In this document: positions 4,797 through 11,098 of the stretch, piece after piece
Numbering within the stretch: the stretch's first letter is position 1
How the letters are laid out: each line of letters starts with the position of its first letter
Origin: Caldifarciminota bacterium UBA3079
Lineage (GTDB): Bacteria > Hydrothermota > Tepidihabitantia > Tepidihabitantales > Tepidihabitantaceae
Assembly (NCBI GenBank): GCA_002366635.1
Contig: DFBN01000060.1
Location: forward strand, 409-11,506
DNA length: 11,098 nt
Reading direction: 5' to 3'
Position numbers and translations under genes: made by a program
The notes under the pieces: model-generated
What the model was told of the DNA's origin: nothing
Database searches by the model: none
Seen by the model: only the letters and a program-made list of their open reading frames with translations

Positions 4797-5978
4797 TTGA
4801 AAGAAAGAAAGCTTAACACGAAGACATTGTGCGTCCACGCGGGCCAGCCCGGACAAGGAGCAGGCCCGGTAGTCAATCCTATTTATGCCACTTCGACTTT
4901 CAAGTTCCGTGATGCCCAACACGGGGCAAACTTGTTCTCAGGCAAGGAATCCGGCTACATTTACACCAGAATGGGCAACCCGACTGTAAAAGGACTGGAA
5001 GACTGCGTCGCAACCCTGGAAGGTGGTGCATACGGTCTTGCCACCAGTTCGGGTATGGCGGCTACAAATACGACTGTTACCGCACTCTGCTCGGCCGGTG
5101 ACCATATCATATGTTCTGCAGCAGTATATGGCCCGACCAATACACTGCTGACAACGATAATGTCACGGCTCGGAGTAGAGCCATCGATTGTTGATACAGC
5201 CGACCTCGACGCGGTAAAGGCGGCATTCAAGCCGAATACCAAGGTGCTCTTTGTCGAAACGCCAGGCAATCCGACACTGGTGATTTCCGACATCGCTGCA
5301 TTAGCAGATATTGCCCATCGGCACAACGCCCTTCTGGTTGTTGACAATACCTTCATGAGCCCGATTCTGCAGCAGCCGCTCATGCTCGGTGCGGATATCG
5401 TAGTCCACTCCATGACCAAGTTTCTTAACGGTCATGCCGATGTGGTAGCTGGAATCATTGTGGTCAAAGACGAAAAACGTTACAAATCGTTCCGCAGTGT
5501 CCTGAACCATCTGGGCGGTGTGCTTCCGCCATTCGAAGCATTCCTGGTCCATCGCGGCATCAGAACGCTCCTTTTGCGCATGAAACAGCATTGCGAGAAC
5601 GGTCGCAAGGTTGCCCTGTTCCTGGAAAATCACCCGAAGATTGAATGGGTGCGCTATCCCGGCCTGCCAAGCCATCCTCAATATGAACTGGCCCGGCGTC
5701 AGATGAAAGGGCCAGGTGGCATGGTCAGCTTCGAACTGAAAGGCGGGCTTGAGGCCGGCCGAACATTGATGAACTCGACCAGGCTCTGCGCCTTAGCAGT
5801 AAGCCTGGGCGGTGTTGAGTCTCTGATTCAGCATCCCGCTTCAATGACCCATGCCGGAATGGCAAAAGAAGCGCGGCTTGCGGCAGGCATAACCGATGGT
5901 CTGGTTCGGATATCTGTCGGAATCGAAGACGCAGATGACATAATCTCCGACCTGGACCAGGCACTGGCCAAGGTCTAA
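4797..5978 (+). CDS. PLP-dependent methionine gamma-lyase / cystathionine lyase-type enzyme
   Basis: A member of the Cys/Met-metabolism PLP enzyme family (fold type I) acting on sulfur amino acids. The 393 residues carry YTRMGNPT (Tyr56 and Arg58, which bind the cofactor phosphate of the neighbouring subunit), SSGMAA at 84-89, VYGPT with the substrate-stacking Tyr111, ETPGNP at 154-159, VDNTF with Asp183 contacting the pyridine nitrogen, and HSMTKFLNGHADVVAG with Lys208 as the Schiff-base lysine. SLGGVESLIQHPASMTH follows near the C-terminus. Residue 113 is proline where classical methionine gamma-lyases have a catalytic-loop cysteine. The exact reaction (gamma-lyase, cystathionine lyase or synthase) therefore cannot be fixed. 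The start is TTG, five bases after GGGAG. The gene stands alone after a divergent spacer. Confidence 0.88.
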   Translation: MKERKLNTKTLCVHAGQPGQGAGPVVNPIYATSTFKFRDAQHGANLFSGKESGYIYTRMGNPTVKGLEDCVATLEGGAYGLATSSGMAATNTTVTALCSAGDHIICSAAVYGPTNTLLTTIMSRLGVEPSIVDTADLDAVKAAFKPNTKVLFVETPGNPTLVISDIAALADIAHRHNALLVVDNTFMSPILQQPLMLGADIVVHSMTKFLNGHADVVAGIIVVKDEKRYKSFRSVLNHLGGVLPPFEAFLVHRGIRTLLLRMKQHCENGRKVALFLENHPKIEWVRYPGLPSHPQYELARRQMKGPGGMVSFELKGGLEAGRTLMNSTRLCALAVSLGGVESLIQHPASMTHAGMAKEARLAAGITDGLVRISVGIEDADDIISDLDQALAKV

Positions 5979-5993
5979 TCGAGAATACCGAGA

Positions 5994-6021
5994 TTGACAG
6001 GCTCAAAGACCCGAATAAAAT
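5994..6021 (+). promoter_or_regulatory. strong sigma70-type promoter giving a leaderless divIVA transcript
   Basis: TTGACA at 5994-5999 and TAAAAT at 6016-6021 are separated by 16 bases. Only six bases lie between the -10 box and the ATG at 6028, so transcription would start at or next to the A of the start codon. No ribosome binding site precedes the ATG, as expected for a leaderless message. It heads the eight-gene run to the window end. Confidence 0.7.
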
Positions 6022-6027
6022 CCGTTT

Positions 6028-6558
6028 ATGCCAATAACGCCGCTTGACATAAGGAAAAAGACCTTTTCAACCCAGTTCCGTGGTCTGGCCCAGAAAGAGG
6101 TGAAATCATTCCTTGAACTGGTGGCCAAAGAAATGGAAGAACTGCGCAAGAAGCGCGGCTTGCTGGAAGAAGAGATAAACGAACTTTCGGTCAAGCTGAA
6201 AGGGTACGAACGGACAGAAATGCTGCTCAAGGATACCTTGCTTACTGCGCAAAAGACTACTGATGAATTGCGTTCCGCAGCCAGAGAGAAAGCAAAAGCG
6301 ATGTCAGAGAAGGCTGAACAGGACGCAAAAGGAAAGCTCCAGAATGCCCAGAAGCGGGCCGATGAAATCATTCATACCGCAAGAAAAGAAGCCGACCGTC
6401 TCAAGTATGAATTAGTGCATCTGGAAACCGAGAAATCAAACCTGCTTCATCAACTCCGTGCGATAGCCAATTCTTTCCTGTTAATGATTGACAAATGGGA
6501 ATCACAGGCAGAAAAAACCAGCTATGACGATAAAGGAACAAATAAAGGAAAGCGCTGA
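6028..6558 (+). CDS. divIVA: DivIVA-family coiled-coil protein
   Basis: DivIVA proteins bind negatively curved membrane at poles and septa and recruit partners. The 176-residue product begins MPITPLDIRKKTF and has Phe17-Arg18, at the same positions as the membrane-inserting residues of Bacillus subtilis DivIVA, followed by KEVKSFL. From about residue 28 to 150 the sequence is a long charged heptad-like coiled coil rich in Lys, Glu and Ala. The tail is short and polar. The coiled-coil part has no other conserved motif, so assignment rests on the N-terminal domain. It heads the operon, and its end overlaps the next gene by 35 bases. Confidence 0.85.
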   Translation: MPITPLDIRKKTFSTQFRGLAQKEVKSFLELVAKEMEELRKKRGLLEEEINELSVKLKGYERTEMLLKDTLLTAQKTTDELRSAAREKAKAMSEKAEQDAKGKLQNAQKRADEIIHTARKEADRLKYELVHLETEKSNLLHQLRAIANSFLLMIDKWESQAEKTSYDDKGTNKGKR

Positions 6559-7354
6559 AGCGGTCAGGAGCAAAACCCGGTTCCATCCGAACCTCGGGAT
6601 TATCCTTGGCACCGGTCTGACCCAGCTTGCCGATTATGTTGATACCGACACAGTCATTTCCTATAAAGAAATACCGCATTTCCCTGAGCCTACTGTCGAA
6701 AGTCATCACGGCCGGCTGGTCCTGGGTGTTCTTAGCGGACAAAAGGTTCTGGTAATGCAAGGCCGCTTTCACTATTACGAAGGTTATAACCTGAAGCAAA
6801 TCACCCATCCGGTCCGGGTAATGAAAGAACTGGGCGTTAAGACCCTTATCGTATCCAATGCCAGCGGTGGATTGAATCCCCAGTTTCAACCTGGTGACAT
6901 CGTGGTGATAACCGACCATATCAACTTGTCCGGTCACAATCCTTTGCGCGGACCGAACGACGAATCGCTCGGTCCCCGTTTTCCAGACATGTTCCAGTGT
7001 TATGAGCCGAAGCTTATCGCCCGGGCAGAAAAAACCGCACTCGATTTACATATGCAACTCCGTCGCGGTGTCTACGCCTGGGTCACCGGTCCGAACCTCG
7101 AGACCGCAGCCGAATGCCGCTATATCCGCAAAACCGGTGCCGACATGGTCGGAATGTCCACGGTCCCTGAAGTGCTCGTTGCGCATCACGCGGGTTTGCA
7201 GGTATTGGGATTCTCGGTGATAACCGATATGGGGCTGGCGGATGCGCTTAAGCCGGTTGACCTTGCCGAAGTACTGCGCGTTGCCAGAAACGCCGAACCA
7301 AAACTGACAACGCTCCTGCTGGAACTCTTGAAACGGACTAAAACCTTTGCATAA
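6524..7354 (+). CDS. purine nucleoside phosphorylase (trimeric PNP/MTAP family)
   Basis: Phosphorolytically cleaves purine nucleosides to base and ribose 1-phosphate in purine salvage. From the ATG at 6524 the protein has 276 residues. Motifs include GIILGTGL at 25-32 (phosphate loop), SHHGRL at 60-65, GRFHYYEGY at 80-88, SNASGGLN at 111-118, GPNLET with Glu193 (purine-binding) and GADMVGMSTVPE at 205-216. At the base-recognition position this protein has Asp235 (VITDMG), where human PNP has Asn243. The open frame extends upstream to a TTG at 6488, but 6524 gives the usual length for the family. No clear ribosome binding site is present; the 35-base overlap with divIVA suggests coupled translation. 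Confidence 0.92.
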   Translation: MTIKEQIKESAEAVRSKTRFHPNLGIILGTGLTQLADYVDTDTVISYKEIPHFPEPTVESHHGRLVLGVLSGQKVLVMQGRFHYYEGYNLKQITHPVRVMKELGVKTLIVSNASGGLNPQFQPGDIVVITDHINLSGHNPLRGPNDESLGPRFPDMFQCYEPKLIARAEKTALDLHMQLRRGVYAWVTGPNLETAAECRYIRKTGADMVGMSTVPEVLVAHHAGLQVLGFSVITDMGLADALKPVDLAEVLRVARNAEPKLTTLLLELLKRTKTFA

Positions 7355-8105
7355 ACTTCCCGGATTCCTGCCCATTTTACTGGCAATACTGGTTACCGGC
7401 TGTCCGAACAGGGCTCAAATCGTCCATCCTGATAACCCGAGACAAGGCTTGAACCATGCCCTGGCCGCTCTTCAGGCCCGGAAGTTCGACAAAGCAGAAG
7501 CGGAATTCACATTTATCATATTCAACTTCCCTGGCAGTCGCCAAGCCGCCGATGCCCAGTTCTATCTTGCCGAAACTTATTTCCAGAACCACGACTACAT
7601 TCAGGCCCAGACAGAATATGACTTCTATCTCAAGAGCTTTCCCAACGGCCGGTTCCAGGAAGATGCCGACTACAAACTTGCCATGTGCTATTTCAAAACC
7701 ACTCTCAAGAGCTGCCGTGACCAGACTTCCACACTCAAAGCCCGGGAAATCCTGAAAGAATTCCTCACACTCTATCATGATTCAAAACTCCGACCCAAAG
7801 CAGAATCCACTTTGAACGAAATCCAGCGTCGGCTTACCCAGCGTGACTTCGATGTCGCCCGACTTTATTTCAAAGCAGGCGAGTTCAAATCCGCACTCGT
7901 TTATTATGAATATATCACAATCGAACTTCCGACTGATGAATGGAAGGCGATTGACCGCTACCGGCTCGCAGTATGCTACCAGGAAACCGACCACACAGAA
8001 AAGGCCCGGCCAATCCTTGAACAACTATCGCAGGAAGATATTCCACCCGCTCTCAAACAGAAAGCACACAGCCGTCTTGCCATGATGAATGATAATGACC
8101 GCTGA
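7347..8105 (+). CDS. bamD: BamD-like outer-membrane assembly lipoprotein (TPR)
   Basis: BamD is the lipoprotein of the BAM complex that inserts beta-barrel proteins into the outer membrane. The 252-residue product begins with a signal peptide and lipobox LVTGC (Cys19). It then has helical TPR-like repeats: about 37-70 (ALAALQARKFDKAEAEF), 72-107 (YLAETYFQNHDYIQAQ), 108-155 with the usual longer insert, 165-200 (ARLYFKAGEFKSALVYYEY), and 204-245. Length and the phrase FPGSRQAADAQFYLAETYF fit the BamD/YfiO family. The start is TTG at 7347, overlapping the PNP stop by eight bases; no ATG alternative keeps the signal peptide. A generic TPR lipoprotein (YbgF-like) is the main alternative. Confidence 0.82.
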   Translation: MHKLPGFLPILLAILVTGCPNRAQIVHPDNPRQGLNHALAALQARKFDKAEAEFTFIIFNFPGSRQAADAQFYLAETYFQNHDYIQAQTEYDFYLKSFPNGRFQEDADYKLAMCYFKTTLKSCRDQTSTLKAREILKEFLTLYHDSKLRPKAESTLNEIQRRLTQRDFDVARLYFKAGEFKSALVYYEYITIELPTDEWKAIDRYRLAVCYQETDHTEKARPILEQLSQEDIPPALKQKAHSRLAMMNDNDR

Positions 8106-8701
8106 TGAAAACAGGAATATTCGGCGGTGCATTTAACCCGATACATCTGGCCCACCTGCTTGTAGCCGACGATGTGCGGCGCAGACTCAAACTGAACCGG
8201 GTCCTGTTTATCCCTACTTCGCACCCGCCCCACAAATCAGGCAACCTCACCCCATACAAAAGAAGGGTAGCAATGGTCAAGCTCGCACTGAAAGAGTGGC
8301 CCAAATTCGGGCTCTGCACCATCGAAGAGAAACGGAAAGGCCCTTCTTATACCGTTGACACCTTAATAGAACTCAAATCTCTCTACAAATATGATTCTTT
8401 CTATCTCATCATCGGGATCGACCAGTATCAGGAAATGTCCAGTTGGCATCAGCCTGGGAAATTGACCCGACTTGCCAGACTCGTAGTGATGGACAGGCCT
8501 GGGAATGCCCGGCCATCTCTTTTCCCGGGCCATGACCCGAAACATGTGCAGTTCCTTTCAGTAATCCCTATCGATATATCCTCAAGGATAATTCGTAAAA
8601 GACTTGCCAAAGGGAAATCTGTCAGATATATATTACCGGTGACAGTCCTAGAATACATAAAGAAACACCGGCTGTATCGGAAAAAAGCTCAGGAGGTATA
8701 A
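8105..8701 (+). CDS. nadD: nicotinate-nucleotide adenylyltransferase
   Basis: Adenylates nicotinate mononucleotide to deamido-NAD with ATP, the penultimate step of NAD synthesis. The 198-residue protein has the nucleotidyltransferase signature GGAFNPIHLAH at 7-17, IPTSHPPHK at 36-44, SYTVDTL at 81-87, LIIGIDQ at 101-107 and the C-terminal ISSRIIR at 158-164. Length is typical. Its ATG shares one base with the bamD stop (TGATG) and no ribosome binding site is seen, implying coupled translation. Confidence 0.95.
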   Translation: MKTGIFGGAFNPIHLAHLLVADDVRRRLKLNRVLFIPTSHPPHKSGNLTPYKRRVAMVKLALKEWPKFGLCTIEEKRKGPSYTVDTLIELKSLYKYDSFYLIIGIDQYQEMSSWHQPGKLTRLARLVVMDRPGNARPSLFPGHDPKHVQFLSVIPIDISSRIIRKRLAKGKSVRYILPVTVLEYIKKHRLYRKKAQEV

Positions 8702-9027
8702 TGTTTGGTATCGCCCTTGCACAAGAAGCAGCCAGTAAGCCAGCACCCACTGGCGGAGGAATGAATTCGCTGGTCGGATTCCTGCCGATAATCCTTATCT
8801 TCGTAGTGCTTTATTTTATCATGATTCTGCCCCAGCAACGGCGTCAGAAAAAGCACCGGCAGATGATTGATGCAATAAAGCGCGGTGACCGCGTGGTCTT
8901 AGCTTCAGGAATCCACGGCATCATCACCAATGTCAAAGAACACACCTTCCTTGTCAAGCTGGCTGAAAGCACAGAAATCGAAGTAGATAAAAGTTCTATC
9001 TCTTATAAGTTCGGTGCACAGCAGTAA
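8701..9027 (+). CDS. yajC: Sec translocase accessory subunit YajC
   Basis: YajC associates with SecDF and helps protein export at the inner membrane. The 108-residue protein has one membrane segment at about 25-45 (VGFLPIILIFVVLYFIMILP), the diagnostic PQQRRQKKHRQMI just after it, and a small cytoplasmic domain with GDRVVLASGIHGIITNV. The ATG shares one base with the nadD stop, and the ribosome binding site AGGAGGT lies inside the last codons of nadD. SecD and SecF are not in this window. Confidence 0.95.
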   Translation: MFGIALAQEAASKPAPTGGGMNSLVGFLPIILIFVVLYFIMILPQQRRQKKHRQMIDAIKRGDRVVLASGIHGIITNVKEHTFLVKLAESTEIEVDKSSISYKFGAQQ

Positions 9028-9029
9028 AC

Positions 9030-9563
9030 ATGGACGACTCTGGTCATAATCGCCGTGTTGTCCTTTACGGCAACAAGGTGCTGCGCCAGCAGGCCGAACA
9101 GGTAACAGAAATCACTGACGACATCCGCAGGCTGCTTGCCGACCTCAAAGTCACAATGACTACCCAGGACGGTCTTGGCCTGGCTGCCAACCAGATTGCC
9201 CGGTTGGTTTCAGCATTCGCTGTAGACCCGCGCGGTGCTGATGTGGATACCAGGTCATATTGCATCATCAACCCCCGCATCGTGGCTACCGAAGGCAAAA
9301 CCGAACAGGAAGAAGGTTGCCTCTCCCTGCCCGGTGTATACGATATCGTGCCCAGACCAGAACTGGTGCGCGTCCGGGGATTGGACGAGAATGGCAAACC
9401 TGTAGAAATCGAAGCCACCGGCCTGCTTGCACGGGCAATCATGCACGAGAATGACCATCTGCACGGCGTTCTGTTCATTGACTATCTGGGCAATGCTCGG
9501 CGCAAGCTCCTTGAGGGACGCCTCAAGAGCATCGAAGCACGTGAGGCTATCAGTTGCAGATAG
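9030..9563 (+). CDS. def: peptide deformylase
   Basis: Removes the formyl group from the initiator methionine of nascent proteins. The 177-residue product has all three motifs: GLGLAANQ at 48-55, EGCLSLP at 95-101 (metal ligand Cys97) and HENDHLHG at 139-146 (ligands His139 and His143, catalytic Glu140). The active site is complete. It starts two bases after the yajC stop, without an obvious ribosome binding site. The short C-terminal extension after VLFIDYLG is normal. Confidence 0.96.
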   Translation: MDDSGHNRRVVLYGNKVLRQQAEQVTEITDDIRRLLADLKVTMTTQDGLGLAANQIARLVSAFAVDPRGADVDTRSYCIINPRIVATEGKTEQEEGCLSLPGVYDIVPRPELVRVRGLDENGKPVEIEATGLLARAIMHENDHLHGVLFIDYLGNARRKLLEGRLKSIEAREAISCR

Positions 9564-10483
9564 CCCTTTTCGGAACATCGGAGTTCGCTATACCAACGCT
9601 TGAGCATATTCAATCTTCAGGCCATACTATCGTTGCCGTAGTCACTCAACCTGCCCGTCCAAGAGGCCGTGGCCGCAAGAGCAACCCTGGCCCGGTAGAA
9701 ACAGCGGCCCGTGGCCTGAAATTGCCGGTATATACCCCAAAAGACCCCAATGCCACAAGCTTTGTGGATAAACTCACCAGACTTCATCCAGACCTGTGCG
9801 TGCTCACAGCATATGGTTGCATTCTCAAGCAACCTTTGCTTCAGCTCCCCAGACACGGATTCATCAATCTTCATCCGTCACTCTTGCCCTGCTATCGTGG
9901 TGCCGCTCCAATCCAGCGCGCCCTTTTCAATGGCGACACTGAAACCGGTGTTACTGCCATCCAGATGAATACAGAAATTGATGCGGGTGACATACTCAAT
10001 CAGAAACGGGTTCATATCGGGCCGGATGAAACCGCAGGCGAACTCACGGCAAGACTTGCATCAGCCGGTGCTGACCTTATTCTCGAAACCATATCCCGGA
10101 TTTCTCAAGGCACGGTTCACATGCAACCACAGAACCATTCGTCGGCGACCCGCGCACCGAAAATAACTGAATCAGAACGGCTCATTGACTGGGGGAAAAC
10201 CGCTGTTGAACTGCACAACCTCATCCGCGGCCTGGCACCGAAACCCGGCGCATTCACATATTTTCATAACCGCCGTATTATTGTCTTATGTTCCAGGTTA
10301 GCTAATGTCGCAGCACCAGCAGAACCGGGCACACTGATTCTGGAAAGGCCTGGCCTTTCAGTTGCAACCGGCTCAGGGGTATTGGAATTGCTCGAACTGA
10401 AACCAGAAGGCAGAAAAGTCCAATCCGGCCAGAGCTTCCGTAACGGATACCGGCCCAAGCAAGGGGATAAATTCGATAGATGA
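9554..10483 (+). CDS. fmt: methionyl-tRNA formyltransferase
   Basis: Formylates Met-tRNAfMet using 10-formyl-tetrahydrofolate. The 309-residue protein has the formyltransferase core with INLHPSLLPCYRGAAPIQ at 104-121 and IDAGDIL at 142-148. Asn105, His107 and Asp143 match the catalytic triad of the family. The C-terminal domain (from about residue 205) carries IDWGKTAVELHNLIRGLAPKPGA, the usual tRNA-binding part. The start is TTG, seven bases after GAGG and overlapping def by ten bases. Pairing with def is widespread in bacteria and fits their linked roles. Confidence 0.96.
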   Translation: MQIALFGTSEFAIPTLEHIQSSGHTIVAVVTQPARPRGRGRKSNPGPVETAARGLKLPVYTPKDPNATSFVDKLTRLHPDLCVLTAYGCILKQPLLQLPRHGFINLHPSLLPCYRGAAPIQRALFNGDTETGVTAIQMNTEIDAGDILNQKRVHIGPDETAGELTARLASAGADLILETISRISQGTVHMQPQNHSSATRAPKITESERLIDWGKTAVELHNLIRGLAPKPGAFTYFHNRRIIVLCSRLANVAAPAEPGTLILERPGLSVATGSGVLELLELKPEGRKVQSGQSFRNGYRPKQGDKFDR

Positions 10484-11098
10484 AAAAGAAGAAAAGACGC
10501 TGGCCAAGAATTCTCTTCTGGGTTTTCATCGGTGTGCCTGGAATAATCCTAATGCTCTTTGCTCTTCTGAACTGGGTAGTAATGCCCATCATCGCCCGGC
10601 ACAACAAAGAAGTCACAATCCCGAACCTGGTAGGCTTAGAAAAAACCGAGGCTGTACGCACTATCCTGAGTGCGGGTTTCAAACTCGGTGATATCCGCAC
10701 TGTCACTGATACCTCTTTTCTGCCCAACCATGTAGTATCGCAATACCCTGGTGCCGGCCGCATGGTCAAACCAGGCCGAGCAGTGCATCTGGATATCAGC
10801 CGCGGGGCCAACCGAGTCATCATTCCAGATATAGTCGGTATGCCCTTGGCGATGGCTATAGCCAGGCTTGAACAAGACCACCTGGTAGTTGCTGAAATCG
10901 AATCACTCCGCACACCAAATATACCCCCCGGACAGGTTATTGCGATTCACCCCAATGCCGGGACCGAAATAGCACTCGATTTACCGGTATCATTGGCAAT
11001 TTCTACTCCGGTGGGCAGCTTTCCGATACCCAACCTGCTCGGGATGGAACTGGAAACCGCATCGGGGATAATCGCTTCACAAGGACTGATTCTCGGTA
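10480..11098 (+). CDS. membrane-anchored PASTA-domain protein (partial, 3' end outside)
   Basis: The ATG at 10480 overlaps the fmt stop (ATGA), and the frame is open to the window edge (206 codons). A basic N-terminus (MKKKKRRWPR) is followed by one membrane segment at about 11-38, so the rest should be outside the cytoplasm. PASTA domain 1 spans about 45-109 (VTIPNLVGL, VVSQYPGAG, VKPG), domain 2 about 113-176 (VIIPDIVGM, VIAIHPNAGTEI), and domain 3 begins at 182 (PIPNLLGMELETA). PASTA domains bind peptidoglycan or act as spacers. No kinase or penicillin-binding domain precedes them, so this is neither a PknB-type kinase nor a PBP2x-type protein. Confidence 0.9.
   Translation, partial: MKKKKRRWPRILFWVFIGVPGIILMLFALLNWVVMPIIARHNKEVTIPNLVGLEKTEAVRTILSAGFKLGDIRTVTDTSFLPNHVVSQYPGAGRMVKPGRAVHLDISRGANRVIIPDIVGMPLAMAIARLEQDHLVVAEIESLRTPNIPPGQVIAIHPNAGTEIALDLPVSLAISTPVGSFPIPNLLGMELETASGIIASQGLILG

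Noticed and set aside
6488..6523. Upstream TTG start for the purine nucleoside phosphorylase
   Set aside because: It would add 12 residues that do not match the family N-terminus; ATG at 6524 gives the usual length.
10302..10913. 203-codon minus-strand ORF
   Set aside because: It is antisense to the end of fmt and to the PASTA protein, both firmly identified.

Overview
The window looks like chromosome from an uncultured bacterium with an outer membrane. Evidence for the outer membrane is a BamD-type assembly lipoprotein and further lipobox proteins; YajC, DivIVA and a membrane-anchored PASTA protein are also present. The combination of DivIVA and PASTA with BamD, the gene order, and the many TTG/GTG starts would fit a candidate phylum such as WOR-3/Stahlbacteria. 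That placement is inference from general knowledge, not shown by a marker gene here.

Left part (1-2320) is loosely packed and poorly conserved. It holds the start of a minus-strand gene at the edge, a start-less coding remnant, a possible frameshifted lipoprotein, a complete small GIY-YIG-like protein, a 312-bp array of 26 in-phase 12-bp units, and an orphan lipoprotein. A 50-bp sequence occurs twice here (407-456 and 1622-1671), each time at the 5' end of a lipoprotein-like ORF. Spacers carry GCTGAC-type motifs.

Middle part (2290-4700, minus strand) is a tight three-gene operon reading leftward: an exported DUF3108-like protein, a mannose-1-phosphate guanylyltransferase, and an XTP/dITP pyrophosphatase. 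Stops and starts overlap at both junctions (ATGA and GTGA). A clear intrinsic terminator lies just past the last gene. A divergent intergenic region (4699-4796) separates this operon from a PLP-dependent methionine gamma-lyase/cystathionine lyase-type enzyme on the plus strand.

Right part (5990-11098, plus strand) is one compact run of overlapping or nearly abutting genes: divIVA, purine nucleoside phosphorylase, bamD, nadD, yajC, def, fmt and a PASTA-domain membrane protein that runs off the window. A near-consensus promoter (TTGACA, 16 bp, TAAAAT) ends six bases before the divIVA start codon, so that transcript is probably leaderless. The run mixes polar/division scaffolding, envelope assembly and secretion, NAD synthesis, purine salvage, and the formyl-Met start and removal pair (Fmt/Def).

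Most of the window is ordinary housekeeping DNA. The unusual material is the 12-bp array and its surroundings, the repeated 50-bp leader, and the leaderless promoter.
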